Under the pieces are notes generated by a model. That model was not told where the DNA came from and made no database searches. It worked only from the letters and a program-made list of their open reading frames with translations. A program made the translations under genes and the position numbers. Shown here in pieces: positions 22,430-31,421 of a stretch of 64,000 nt of DNA (within the stretch, counting starts at the first letter, position 1; every line of letters begins with the position of its first letter). Origin of the DNA: Paenibacillus chitinolyticus NBRC 15660 (GTDB lineage Bacteria > Bacillota > Bacilli > Paenibacillales > NBRC-103111). The stretch spans positions 1 through 64,000 of the forward strand of contig NZ_BBJT01000010.1 in NCBI RefSeq assembly GCF_000739915.1, in the 5' to 3' direction.

Positions 22430-23819
22430 CAAGCCTTTTAACGTTGCGGTGGACCTAATCGACCTATATTGGGATGATCCTCCGGCCTTTGCTGAAGACA
22501 TGCTCGACTTTCACCCTGACCCGTGGCAACGGGCGGTTATGATGGACCTCGCCCAAAATTCACATGTGAGTGTCCGATCCGGGCAAGGTGTAGGAAAGAC
22601 TGGCTTGGAAGCAGCGATAACGCTTTGGTATCTGAGTTGCCGCCCATATCCAAAGGTAGTTTGTACCGCGCCTACAAAGCAGCAATTACATGATGTCCTT
22701 TGGGCTGAGATAGCCAAGTGGCTAAACACGTCCAAGATGAATAACTTCCTGAAATGGACCGCAACCAAGATATACATGGTCGGGCAGAAGGAACGTTGGT
22801 TCGCAACGGCGCGTACAGCAACCCGGCCGGAGAACATGCAGGGATTCCACGAAGATTACATGCTGTTCCTTGTGGACGAAGCTTCCGGGGTGGCCGACCC
22901 GATATTGGAAGCGATTCTCGGTACACTGTCTGGACTGGAAAACAAGCTCTTGATGTGCGGCAACCCAACGCGAACAAGCGGGATCTTTTACGACTCGCAC
23001 AACCGGGACCGGGCAGATTACAAAACGCATAAGGTGTCGTGTCTGGACAGCCCGCGGACAAGCAAAGAAAACATTGCCAAGCTGAAGCGTAAATACGGGG
23101 AAGGCAGCGACGTGTACCGGGTCCGGGTAGAAGGCGAATTCCCCCGGGGTGAATCGGATTCGTTCATTGCCCTGGAATCGGCCGAGCATGCCAAGAGCGT
23201 CCGGTGTCAGCCTTCCGGAACAAAATTGTATGTGGGTGTTGACGTGGCCCGGTTCGGAGACGATGAAACATGCATCTACGGCCGTATTGGCGGGAAGGTG
23301 CTGAAGTTCCACCATCACCACAAACAGGACACCATGGTAACAACCGGATGGGTTATCCGGCTCATTAACGAGCTGCGGGCAGAACATCCGGTCATCAGCG
23401 AAGTAGAAATACGGATTGATGACAGCGGGGTCGGCGGGGCCGTTACGGACCGGCTGAACGAGATCAACAGCGAGAAGCAGCTCGGATACACAATCATCCC
23501 GGTAAATAACGGATCGTCTTCCGATGATGAGTCCTACGCCAATAAAGGGGCGGAGACGTGGGGAACCGTGAAGGATCTGCTAGAACAGAACATGACCAAT
23601 TTCGTATTGGGCCTGCCGGGTGTACTGGAAGTGCCGGACGACGAAAAGCTAATCGCCCAGCTCACAACAAGGAAGTGGCGTATGAATAGCTCCGGGAAGA
23701 TCCTGCTGGAGCGTAAAGAGGAAATGAAGAAGCGTGGGCTGCCGTCACCGGACAGAGCCGACGCTTTTGTTCTGGCCTTTGCAGACATCCAAGTTAAATC
23801 GGGATTTGCATTTGGTTAA
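22422..23819 (+). CDS. Terminase large subunit
   Basis: A 465-residue packaging motor: Walker A SGQGVGKTG near residue 48, Walker B FLVDEASG near residue 147, and an RNase H-like nuclease domain with acidic residues in VGVDVARFGDDE, IRIDDSGVGGAV and DRADAFVLAFAD. It follows the small subunit with overlapping frames. Confidence 0.93.
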   Translation: MSSKPFNVAVDLIDLYWDDPPAFAEDMLDFHPDPWQRAVMMDLAQNSHVSVRSGQGVGKTGLEAAITLWYLSCRPYPKVVCTAPTKQQLHDVLWAEIAKWLNTSKMNNFLKWTATKIYMVGQKERWFATARTATRPENMQGFHEDYMLFLVDEASGVADPILEAILGTLSGLENKLLMCGNPTRTSGIFYDSHNRDRADYKTHKVSCLDSPRTSKENIAKLKRKYGEGSDVYRVRVEGEFPRGESDSFIALESAEHAKSVRCQPSGTKLYVGVDVARFGDDETCIYGRIGGKVLKFHHHHKQDTMVTTGWVIRLINELRAEHPVISEVEIRIDDSGVGGAVTDRLNEINSEKQLGYTIIPVNNGSSSDDESYANKGAETWGTVKDLLEQNMTNFVLGLPGVLEVPDDEKLIAQLTTRKWRMNSSGKILLERKEEMKKRGLPSPDRADAFVLAFADIQVKSGFAFG

Positions 23820-23833
23820 AGGAGGTGAGAATT

Positions 23834-25138
23834 TTGGGTGTCTGGTCATGGGTGACCAACTTTTTACAGGGTGGCCGGGTAAAGAACGAGCCGGAACGCC
23901 AAACCGATAGCTTCCCCTTTCCATTCGGCTTTCTGGGCGGACGGGGAACAAAGCAATCAACGCCGAAGCGTACACCGGCCAACCTACGCCTTTTAAGTGA
24001 ATCACCAATACCAAGGCGAGCAATCAACATTATTAAGGACGGTATCACAAAGCTGAATTGGTCAGTGACAGCCGTTAACGAGGAAGACCAGGAGAAATAT
24101 CAGCCCCTTTGTACGCTCATTGAAAACGTACTGAAGAAACCGAACTCTTCCGACTCATTCCGCCTTTGGTTGGAGCAGATCGTGGAGGATATGCTTGTAG
24201 CAAGTGCTGGGGTTTCGGAAAAGGCAAAAGCTGGTGATGTTAAACATCCTCTACGCTTATATCCAGTGGATGCGTTCTCCATTGAATTGTATTCAAATTG
24301 GGATGGGAAGCCGAACTCATATCGTTATGCTCAAAGATCCGACGGGAAACAAGTAGATTTGAAGGATTCGGAGTTAATGTATATCAGAATGAATCCGCGG
24401 TCCAGCACACCATTTGGATTGAGTCCACTTGAAACGGTATGGGAATCAGTCACAAATTTTATAACGGTTCACCGAACTTCAAGTACAAAGGCAAACACAA
24501 ACGAGCAGATCATTAATTTAGGGAAAGGCGCAACTCCTGATGATGTGAAGGCGTTTAGAGCCTTTTGGGAATATGAAGTCAAGGGGCGTGGTCAAACTCC
24601 AATTATCAGCGGAGAAAGTCCGTCTGTCTTGAATCTTGGTACAGCGGACGACAAAGCACTTCATATCGAATGGCAACGATTTTTAATTGAAATCGTCGCG
24701 ACAGCCTTCGGGGTTTCTCCTAAAAAGCTCGGGCAGACGAAAGATGTCAACCGGAACACGGCAGACAGCGAAAACGACGACACAAACGATACCATCTTCT
24801 CAATTGCTGAAAATATCTCAGAACACATCAATAACGAGATCATCGACGGCTTTTTCAAGATGGGCGATGTACTCGAATTCAAGTTCCTTTATGCCACATC
24901 GCTGAAGGAACTGAAGCAGAAAGCGGAAATCGATGCAATGTATCTGGATCGTGGCGTAGATACGCCGGATGAAGTCCGAAACGACCGCGGCAAGAAGGCG
25001 TTGCCGAACAAACACGGCGAGATTGTTATCCGAAGAGGATACAACGTCCACGGCATCAACAAACCATTGGATGATCCAAGGCCAGGGCCGGAAGTGCCGG
25101 AGGATACGGGCAAAGAAGATAAGGGTGTTCCCGATTGA
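23834..25138 (+). CDS. Portal protein (HK97-like)
   Basis: A 434-residue protein between terminase and protease genes. Visible portal features are RRAINIIKDGITKLNWSV, SPLETVWESVTNF and VATAFGVSPKKLG. The start is TTG 23834, placed eight bases after the perfect AAAGGAGGTGA; ATG further in would cut conserved sequence little but has no site. Confidence 0.85.
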   Translation: MGVWSWVTNFLQGGRVKNEPERQTDSFPFPFGFLGGRGTKQSTPKRTPANLRLLSESPIPRRAINIIKDGITKLNWSVTAVNEEDQEKYQPLCTLIENVLKKPNSSDSFRLWLEQIVEDMLVASAGVSEKAKAGDVKHPLRLYPVDAFSIELYSNWDGKPNSYRYAQRSDGKQVDLKDSELMYIRMNPRSSTPFGLSPLETVWESVTNFITVHRTSSTKANTNEQIINLGKGATPDDVKAFRAFWEYEVKGRGQTPIISGESPSVLNLGTADDKALHIEWQRFLIEIVATAFGVSPKKLGQTKDVNRNTADSENDDTNDTIFSIAENISEHINNEIIDGFFKMGDVLEFKFLYATSLKELKQKAEIDAMYLDRGVDTPDEVRNDRGKKALPNKHGEIVIRRGYNVHGINKPLDDPRPGPEVPEDTGKEDKGVPD

Positions 25139-25176
25139 TTTCGGTTCGTGTTATGATCGAGGTAGGAGGGGTTTAT

Positions 25177-25371
25177 ATGCGAAGATTTAGGGTAACCGTG
25201 GTTCCTGATGTCGTAAAGAAGTTAGGCAGACAACAAGCCGAAAACGATGCTGAAGTATACCTCAAAGAAAATATACGAGAAGCAGGCGAAGACGAAAATA
25301 AGTATGCAATTAAGTGCCATATTGATGTGCGCACACAACAATTGATTTGTAATGCCACCAAGGTAAATTAA
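25177..25371 (+). CDS. Hypothetical 64-residue protein
   Basis: From ATG 25177 behind AGGAGGGGTTTAT, which resembles the end of the leader repeats. Basic N-terminus (RRFRVTVVPDVVKKLGRQQ) and beta-rich end. A terminator overlaps its stop. Not recognised. Confidence 0.6.
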   Translation: MRRFRVTVVPDVVKKLGRQQAENDAEVYLKENIREAGEDENKYAIKCHIDVRTQQLICNATKVN

Positions 25372-25396
25372 GTCGCTCAAAAGGGCGACTTTTTTA
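25370..25396 (+). terminator. Terminator after the portal block
   Basis: AGTCGC pairs with GCGACT; the stem is followed by TTTTTTATTTA. Confidence 0.75.
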
Positions 25397-25409
25397 TTTA
25401 CAGATGAAA

Positions 25410-25442
25410 GGACACTTGAATTAACCGAGTGTTCTTTTTTTT
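25410..25442 (+). terminator. Second terminator-like hairpin
   Basis: GGACACT pairs with AGTGTTC (one G-T pair), followed by a long T-run. Two terminators in tandem inside the head operon suggest that late transcription is anti-terminated or restarted. Confidence 0.65.
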
Positions 25443-25478
25443 GTGCTCGGAAAGGGGGTGAAAACACTGTTACTGAAA

Positions 25479-26486
25479 ATGAGCAGCGCGATTAAGCCCC
25501 AAGGTTTTTACCTGGAGGCATCGGACAAGCTGGAGCATCCCAACAAACTGCCGTTTAAATGTGCGCTCTTTGCCGTGGACAAGCCATCGGATGGACCGCC
25601 GGGTGGAGCCGGTGGGAAGCGAATCCGAATATCATCGACGGTCTGTGAAAAGCACATCCACACCTTTGTAGGCATGGCGCTCAATATCGACTATGAGAAC
25701 GGCATGCAGGACCACAATTCCCGGTTCAAGGTTGCCGTCATCGAAAAAGCGTACCTATCCATGGACGGCTTCGCCATGGTCGAGGGTTACATTTATGCAA
25801 AGGATTTCCCGGATGTCGTGGGAACGATCCGGTACTATAACGCGCTGGCAGCCGAAACCGGCTACACCGAGTATCAATTCGGAGCCTCGCTGGAAATGGA
25901 AGCTTCCGTCGTGCCGGCCGCCGACGACCCTGAAGGGTTGCTGGATGTCGTGGATTACTGCGGGACCGGCGCGGCTATTTTGTTTGCAGAAAGCGCGGCT
26001 TACAAAACGACGCGGTTTGCCGCAAAACATAAACCCAAGGAGGAACAAAAAGTGAACGAAGAAGAACTGAAAGCTATGAAGGAAATGCTGAAGAATGTTG
26101 CCGCTGGCATCAGTACGCTGACAGCGAGCGTGCAGAGTGTGGCGTCTGAAGTGGGGACCATCAAAACGGAAGTCGATCAGATTAAAGCGGCCAACGCGGA
26201 AGAGAAGACGAAAACGGGCCTCCAGCTTGCACAGGAACGGGCGGAAGCAGCGGAACGCGAGTTGGCCGATTTGAAGGCTGCGGCCAAAGATAAACCAGAA
26301 GACGGAGCGCGTAAAACGTTGTCTGCTTCTCAGCTCCTTTCTAAATATGGAGGGAAATACGACCAAGATGAAATGGATGCAAGTACTTTCTGTGCTGCGG
26401 TTGATAAGCTTGGACTTCCGACCCATGAATCGCTGAAATTAAAACTCCAAGCAAGAAGAGATCTTTCCGAGAAGGAGACAAACTAA
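25479..26486 (+). CDS. Putative capsid protease fused to scaffold domain
   Basis: Up to 347 residues depending on the start. The first 180 residues (KHIHTFVGMALNIDYENGMQD, FGASLEMEASVVPA) resemble a prohead protease fold with candidate His and Ser. Residues 195-290 are a coiled coil (LKAMKEMLKNVAAGISTLTA, AQERAEAAERELADLKAAA) typical of scaffolds. The gene directly precedes the capsid gene, the usual place. GTG 25458 overlaps the AAGGGGGTG site, so ATG 25479 is chosen, though its spacing is long. Confidence 0.6.
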   Translation: MSSAIKPQGFYLEASDKLEHPNKLPFKCALFAVDKPSDGPPGGAGGKRIRISSTVCEKHIHTFVGMALNIDYENGMQDHNSRFKVAVIEKAYLSMDGFAMVEGYIYAKDFPDVVGTIRYYNALAAETGYTEYQFGASLEMEASVVPAADDPEGLLDVVDYCGTGAAILFAESAAYKTTRFAAKHKPKEEQKVNEEELKAMKEMLKNVAAGISTLTASVQSVASEVGTIKTEVDQIKAANAEEKTKTGLQLAQERAEAAERELADLKAAAKDKPEDGARKTLSASQLLSKYGGKYDQDEMDASTFCAAVDKLGLPTHESLKLKLQARRDLSEKETN

Positions 26487-26487
26487 T

Positions 26488-27486
26488 ATGAATCGTGTTG
26501 GTATCGCAAGAGCAGTAGATATTTCAGCAGCTATGCAGTTCCAAGGACCGGGAACCCTGATTACGGATGATTTTCAGCGAGAAATCACGGATGCTTTGCG
26601 TCGAAACTCTATACTTGATGGGCGTCTTAATTACACACCTGCAACGGGAGACATTTCGACCTACTACGAACAAAATACGATCAACGGAGGACAAGCTGTC
26701 GATCCAAGAAACCCAACATCTACAGCAACGAGCAACCCGCGTACGCCTCATGGTCTCAAGGTAAAGGCAATTACCAATGAGGTTAATTTCGGACACTATG
26801 ACTTGAAGCTCGGGCAGCAGCAGAATAATTTCGCAGAACTGAAAGCAAAAGACCTCAACGACATGTTGAACGGAATTGGACTGACGCACGCTCGTATGTT
26901 GTGGCGTGGGACGGACACAAATTTGGTATTGCCTAACACATTGGAGTATGTAGGTCTTGCAAAACAAATTACGAACACGTTTACCGTTTCTGTAACAGAT
27001 TCGATAATCACGGCGATTCGCGCAAAAGTCGCCGCAATGATTGCGAGCGAGAAGTACGAGCTGATGCCAACTGCCATATACATGAACCCAATCGCCCACC
27101 ACTATTTGGAAGTTGAAGTGGAACAATCGGGAAATAGTCAAACTCAAATTAGTCAACTATCTAAAACGACGGTTGCTGGAATCGAAGTAATTGCCATTAT
27201 GACCGCAGCAGGTATACTGCCTATTATTCCCGAACCGTTCATGCCCGCCGAGGTTAACGCCACCGACAATAAATTGACGGATTACGGCATTGCCATCGTC
27301 ACGGAACCCATGATCGAATATCATTATGTCGGCGAAAAAAACATGTACCTATTCCAAATGGGAACGACAACAAATCTACGTGAGGATTATGTGGGAATCA
27401 AGTACGGCGCACCAGTCGCAAAAGGGCCTTCCTACGCGCATGCGTACGGTAAAGTGACGCGTCCGACAATTGCGGCAGTAGGCTAA
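26488..27486 (+). CDS. Major capsid protein
   Basis: A 332-residue protein between the scaffold and the neck genes. VSVTDSIITAIRAKVAAMIAS, PTAIYMNPIAHHYLE and YLFQMGTTTNLREDYVG fit an HK97-fold coat protein. It starts two bases after the previous stop, with GAGAAGGAG upstream. A strong hairpin follows, as often found after highly expressed capsid genes. Confidence 0.88.
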   Translation: MNRVGIARAVDISAAMQFQGPGTLITDDFQREITDALRRNSILDGRLNYTPATGDISTYYEQNTINGGQAVDPRNPTSTATSNPRTPHGLKVKAITNEVNFGHYDLKLGQQQNNFAELKAKDLNDMLNGIGLTHARMLWRGTDTNLVLPNTLEYVGLAKQITNTFTVSVTDSIITAIRAKVAAMIASEKYELMPTAIYMNPIAHHYLEVEVEQSGNSQTQISQLSKTTVAGIEVIAIMTAAGILPIIPEPFMPAEVNATDNKLTDYGIAIVTEPMIEYHYVGEKNMYLFQMGTTTNLREDYVGIKYGAPVAKGPSYAHAYGKVTRPTIAAVG

Positions 27487-27501
27487 CCATAAACACATCA
27501 C

Positions 27502-27525
27502 CAGACGGCCAAAATGGGCCGTCTG
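27502..27525 (+). other. Hairpin after the capsid gene
   Basis: CAGACGGCC and GGCCGTCTG form nine perfect pairs around a six-base loop. No T-run, so RNA stabilisation or partial termination is likely. Confidence 0.65.
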
Positions 27526-27556
27526 AGTCATTTATAAGCGAAGGGAGAATGTGAAC

Positions 27557-27868
27557 ATGACCAAGGCTAAAAATGCGAAGGAACAAGAAGAGGGGATTGA
27601 ACCAAAGCAGGATGACGGAGTAGCTCTCCAAGGCGTGGATTCCTCACAAAATCTCGATCAAGAGAAGGCTGGCCCAGATCCAGCAGCAAACGAGCCGGAT
27701 AATAAGCAGCCATCGAACGAAACGGTCCAGCTTATCGGCACAGACAGCGAGAGAACAGGCTCCCACACCCTGTTCTATGAGGGCGCGGCCCTGAACTTTA
27801 TCAATGGGGAAATTGAAGTGAAGGCCGAGCTTGCGGCCAAGCTGCGGGAAGCGGGTTTTGTAGAATGA
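27557..27868 (+). CDS. Hypothetical head-associated protein
   Basis: A 103-residue protein. The first 60 residues are charged low complexity, rich in Asp, Glu, Gln and Pro; the last 40 (LFYEGAALNFINGEIEVKAELAAKLREAGFVE, here given in part) form a compact end. Position after the capsid suggests a decoration or connector role. ATG 27557 is nine bases after AAGGGAG. Confidence 0.6.
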   Translation: MTKAKNAKEQEEGIEPKQDDGVALQGVDSSQNLDQEKAGPDPAANEPDNKQPSNETVQLIGTDSERTGSHTLFYEGAALNFINGEIEVKAELAAKLREAGFVE

Positions 27869-28455
27869 GCGCCTATCTAACGCTGGCGGATACCGATTAT
27901 GTCAGCCCGAGCGTTACCCTGAACCAATCCTTGATCGTGCAGGCATCCTCCATCATTGACGGCCTGTGCCGCCGTAGCTTGGAGGTTACCAGTTACACGG
28001 AGCGGATACCACTTGTCGATTCCCTGCCGGGCGGTTCGGGCTATCAGCGGGGGCATTTGACCTATTTCCCCGTGGTGGCCATCATATCGGCAAAGGGGCG
28101 GCCGCAATACAACGCCCTGAGCGGCAATTTCTTTGGTCCTCCTGGTTTTGAAGATATCGCGGACCTGAGCGTTATCGATGTGGACAAGCAAACCGGGAGT
28201 GTGGCGTGCGGGTTCAACCCGTTCGGCTCCCCGTACAGCGAATTGGAAGTGACGTATACGAGCGGATGGGAAGTGATTCCCGATGCCATCAAAGCGGCGT
28301 GCGGCCTGTTCATCAACCAACTGGCGGCCAACCCGAACGCAAACGTGAAATCTAAAAAGGATTTCGATTTCTCGATTGAGTACTTCGGAAACAGCTATGT
28401 AACGCCGGACATCGCGGACCTGCTGCGTCCGTTCATCCTTCACTCGTTCAGGTAG
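27865..28455 (+). CDS. Head-tail connector protein (gp6/gp15-like)
   Basis: A 196-residue protein with QASSIIDGLCRRSLEVTSYTE and a C-terminal IKAACGLFINQLAAN, helices typical of the first adaptor ring below the portal. It overlaps the previous gene by four bases. Confidence 0.7.
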   Translation: MSAYLTLADTDYVSPSVTLNQSLIVQASSIIDGLCRRSLEVTSYTERIPLVDSLPGGSGYQRGHLTYFPVVAIISAKGRPQYNALSGNFFGPPGFEDIADLSVIDVDKQTGSVACGFNPFGSPYSELEVTYTSGWEVIPDAIKAACGLFINQLAANPNANVKSKKDFDFSIEYFGNSYVTPDIADLLRPFILHSFR

Positions 28456-28463
28456 GTGAGGCT

Positions 28464-29036
28464 ATGTTCTACGACTTCTCACACCGACATGCCTCTTGCC
28501 TGCTGGATGGGCAGCCATCCAAGGTGATTCTATCTCGTGAAAATAGGGGTGGTTCACTGGCATCCAAAGAGCTTGCCTATAACGGCGTATTCGCGCCGGA
28601 TTCCCCGGTGAAGACCGGTTCACATATAAGCGCCGATGAAGCCTATTTTGTTCTGAGCGTGCGGCCGACAGCCGAGGCGGACAAGTACTGTTCGTTGCTC
28701 AAAATCAATACCAAGGTGGAGGTGCAGCGGTGGGCGGCCCTATTTGATGCGGAAGAGCGTCACATGGGGTCGGACTTCCTTCCGGTTGTGGCAGACGTCC
28801 CGGCCGTCGCGCAATTTGTGACGGCGCGGCTACGGCAAGATGATGCCGGATTACTCCCCACAACCGCCTATGTTTTGTATGTTCAAAATTCGGTCGATGT
28901 AAGGCGACCGCAGGACAAGGACCTCACATCACCAGACCGGGTCCTGCTGAACGGCCGGGGTTATCAGGTGGACGCGGTGGACGACATCAAGGTTCCCGGC
29001 CTGCTGCATGTCCAGTTATCGGAGGACGTGCGATGA
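28464..29036 (+). CDS. Head closure-like protein
   Basis: A 190-residue, beta-rich protein in the stopper position of the neck genes (SRENRGGSLASKELAYNGVF, PDRVLLNGRGYQVDAVDDI). The late RYxV-like strand fits head-closure proteins. Assignment rests mainly on order. Overlaps the next gene by four bases. Confidence 0.6.
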   Translation: MFYDFSHRHASCLLDGQPSKVILSRENRGGSLASKELAYNGVFAPDSPVKTGSHISADEAYFVLSVRPTAEADKYCSLLKINTKVEVQRWAALFDAEERHMGSDFLPVVADVPAVAQFVTARLRQDDAGLLPTTAYVLYVQNSVDVRRPQDKDLTSPDRVLLNGRGYQVDAVDDIKVPGLLHVQLSEDVR

Positions 29037-29614
29037 CAGACGGGTACAAGGGATTCAACGCAGAAAAGGCCAGCCGAGACATGGAAACCGCGTTATCAGT
29101 GCAAATCGCCGGACTGTGCGGGCTTGTCCTTCAAACGGCGAAATCGAATGTCCGGTATTATCCCGAGGTGCGGAATCACCTGGAGCGGCAAATATTCGTC
29201 CTGGCCCATGAAATGATAGCCGGGGAAGTGACGGTGGATTACTGGCAGGCATGGTTGGAGCAGTTCGGGAAGGGGTCCAAAATGGCCGGGTCATCCGAGA
29301 ACCCGGGATTAACGAGCTACATGAACTCGGACCTATGGAACCGGCTCCGGCCGAGCGGAAGCCGGGTAGTGGTCGGCCGGAAGAAGGGGAATTACCGAAG
29401 CATTGACGGAACTGTTCGGTTATCCGGCGGTTCATACGCCGGGGTTGACCTGGAGGAGTTGGCGGCGCGGGGCGACATCGATTCATCTTACGGGCCGACA
29501 CCGCCGAGTTACTTCCTCCGCGCCGCCTTGCAAGCAAACCGAAACCGGATTCTGCAAGGGCTGCAAGAAGTCATTGAAGGCTTCCCCTATCACAAGTATT
29601 TCGAAATGGGGTGA
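29033..29614 (+). CDS. Neck protein, HK97 gp10-like position
   Basis: A 193-residue protein in the slot of the HK97 gp10-type tail component. It has a helical first half and a C-terminal YFLRAALQANRNRILQGLQE helix, a pattern typical of that family. Assignment is from order and helix pattern. Confidence 0.6.
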   Translation: MTDGYKGFNAEKASRDMETALSVQIAGLCGLVLQTAKSNVRYYPEVRNHLERQIFVLAHEMIAGEVTVDYWQAWLEQFGKGSKMAGSSENPGLTSYMNSDLWNRLRPSGSRVVVGRKKGNYRSIDGTVRLSGGSYAGVDLEELAARGDIDSSYGPTPPSYFLRAALQANRNRILQGLQEVIEGFPYHKYFEMG

Positions 29615-29618
29615 GTCT

Positions 29619-30053
29619 ATGAGCGTTGAACTGACGGATGCCATAACCGGCACGCTGAAGAGCGACGACGAATTGAAGGGCCTTCTCGGGGTCATGCCAA
29701 ACGCAACACCGGCGCAATGGCTACCCAAATTGACCGTTGGGATGGAGCCGGAAATTACGATCAGCAAAGATACCGTGCCGCATTTGTGCGTGTTCGATAA
29801 GCCGGGCCGGTTCTCAATGAATCCCCTGGTGTATGAAGGGAAATTTTGCGTGGACATCTATGCAAAGACGGCCGCACAGGCCAGACAGATCGGGTCCCGA
29901 TTGTTTCATCTGCTGCATGATCGGCAGATCATGAAATCGGGATTTCGGTCTTTTCTTTGTGTCCTTGCATACGAGATCGACTTTGCGACCGGCATTACAG
30001 GCGTTAAGGGATATCAAGTCATTTATGACGTCGATTACATCCGAATGAACTGA
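29619..30053 (+). CDS. Tail terminator/completion protein
   Basis: A 144-residue protein (VELTDAITGTLKSDDELKGL; FCVDIYAKTAAQARQIGSRLF; GVKGYQVIYDVDYI), alternating alpha and beta like lambda gpU-type terminators. ATG 29619 follows GGGGTGAG; the longer frame upstream overlaps the previous gene by 200 bases and is rejected. Confidence 0.65.
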   Translation: MSVELTDAITGTLKSDDELKGLLGVMPNATPAQWLPKLTVGMEPEITISKDTVPHLCVFDKPGRFSMNPLVYEGKFCVDIYAKTAAQARQIGSRLFHLLHDRQIMKSGFRSFLCVLAYEIDFATGITGVKGYQVIYDVDYIRMN

Positions 30054-30066
30054 AAGGAGGGGGCCT

Positions 30067-30237
30067 ATGGCACGAGCCGGGCAAAAAGAAACCGAATGGG
30101 ACATTCTAGTCGCGGAGAAACAGCGGCTTTGGAACGAAGTGAAGGCCCTGCCGGATTTTGTGCAATCCGAGCAGTACCGGCGAATTGAAGAAATCGACGC
30201 CGACCTATGGCGGATCAAAAATAGCACGAAAAATTAA
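30067..30237 (+). CDS. Hypothetical 56-residue helical protein
   Basis: From ATG 30067 behind AAAGGAGGGGGCC. Helical and charged (EWDILVAEKQRLWNEVKALP). It lies between the tail terminator and the major tail protein. Not recognised. Confidence 0.6.
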   Translation: MARAGQKETEWDILVAEKQRLWNEVKALPDFVQSEQYRRIEEIDADLWRIKNSTKN

Positions 30238-30249
30238 GGAGGAAAATCG

Positions 30250-31035
30250 ATGCAACCATTAGTTTTTGACGGCGTAGGGACGATTCAAACCTATGGCCTG
30301 GACGGAAAGCTGAAATACGTCGAAGGTAAAATCAGCAAGGTGACCATGCAATTTCAAACCGATTGGGACCGGGTGATGGGCGGCGACTCCGGTTATGCGT
30401 TTCACTACACCGCGAAGGATTTGCAGGACAAGGTGAGCTTCGAAGTCCCACGCTATTCGACCATCCTGGCGGAAATCTCCCAAGGCGCGGATACGATCAC
30501 CGGCGAAGTGAAGTTCGACGAGAATGAAGAAGGCATTCTCGATTCGACCAACGGGTATACAGTCAAGGCCCCAACCAAGTTCGGCGGCACCTTCGTTCCG
30601 GGGAGCGATGCCGTGTATCTTAAAGACGCAAACGGGAAGCTCACAGAATTAACCCGGGCGGCGTCGGCCCCGACCGCGTTGCAATATGCAATCGATGCTA
30701 CCGGTAAGATTACATCCGACGCGGCAAACGACAATAAAAATATCATGGTGACCTATAAGTGGTCCAAAACCGATGGTACGCGCAGCGGCTTCAGTGGAAA
30801 GCGCCGTCCGGTACCAATCAAGTTCGTGCATCGGTTCGAATTGACGGATGACAAGACCGGCAAGTCCGTACCGTGCCAACTCACGATCTATAAGGCGCTT
30901 GGGGGCGGCACACTCGATGCCTCCCAAGAGCGGAAGAAGCCGACGACAAATACCGTAACGCTTGAAATTATGGACCCGGATATTACGCCGGACAATCCGG
31001 AAGGTTACGCTGCTGAACTGATTTTCGGTATCTAA
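30250..31035 (+). CDS. Major tail protein
   Basis: A 261-residue, beta-rich protein just before the tail chaperone genes. It contains GDSGYAFHYTAKDLQDKVSF, a middle insertion near residue 130, and a C-terminal TNTVTLEIMDPDITPDN, fitting a siphophage tube protein. AGGAGG upstream. A hairpin follows. Confidence 0.8.
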   Translation: MQPLVFDGVGTIQTYGLDGKLKYVEGKISKVTMQFQTDWDRVMGGDSGYAFHYTAKDLQDKVSFEVPRYSTILAEISQGADTITGEVKFDENEEGILDSTNGYTVKAPTKFGGTFVPGSDAVYLKDANGKLTELTRAASAPTALQYAIDATGKITSDAANDNKNIMVTYKWSKTDGTRSGFSGKRRPVPIKFVHRFELTDDKTGKSVPCQLTIYKALGGGTLDASQERKKPTTNTVTLEIMDPDITPDNPEGYAAELIFGI

Positions 31036-31047
31036 AAATAAAACGCG

Positions 31048-31076
31048 AAGCCTCCTGTATAACAGGGGGCTTTTAT
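31048..31076 (+). terminator. Partial terminator after the major tail gene
   Basis: AAGCCTCCTG pairs with CAGGGGGCTT and is followed by TTATAAAA. The T-run is short, so read-through to the chaperone gene is likely. Confidence 0.6.
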
Positions 31077-31091
31077 AAAAGGAGAATGGTT

Positions 31092-31421
31092 ATGCCTGAA
31101 CTGAACATGAACGAATCCATGAACATCGGTCCTGAAATCAAGCTTTATGAGGGATGCACGAAGCACTTGAAAATCGGAACGATTAAACTCATTCGGCAAG
31201 TTCGCTCGATGACCAAGGAAATTCGCTATCAATTTATGTACTGCATCGGCCGGGGCGTGGTGGAGAAAGACGGCGTAAAGACCGATTTCGACGCAGAGGA
31301 AGCCCGGTACAAGGAAATTTTTCAACTGTTGGTCGTTGAAGGTCTCACCGACGACGAGTACGAGCAAATCGACGAAAACGGCCTTGCTGAACTGGACGGG
31401 CTGCTGAGTCGATTTCTTTAA
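31092..31421 (+). CDS. Tail assembly chaperone, short form (gpG-like)
   Basis: A 109-residue protein in the G position between major tail and tape measure. Ends GLLSRFL with codons TTT CTT TAA. ATG 31092 follows AAAAGGAGAA at good distance; ATG 31086 is too close. The downstream frame 31420-31695 has no start codon of its own and no ribosome site, so it is read by frameshift. Confidence 0.8.
   Translation: MPELNMNESMNIGPEIKLYEGCTKHLKIGTIKLIRQVRSMTKEIRYQFMYCIGRGVVEKDGVKTDFDAEEARYKEIFQLLVVEGLTDDEYEQIDENGLAELDGLLSRFL

Noticed and set aside
29403-29618. Longer N-terminus for the tail terminator protein
   Set aside because: It would overlap the preceding neck gene by over 200 bases, and GGGGTGAG supports ATG 29619.
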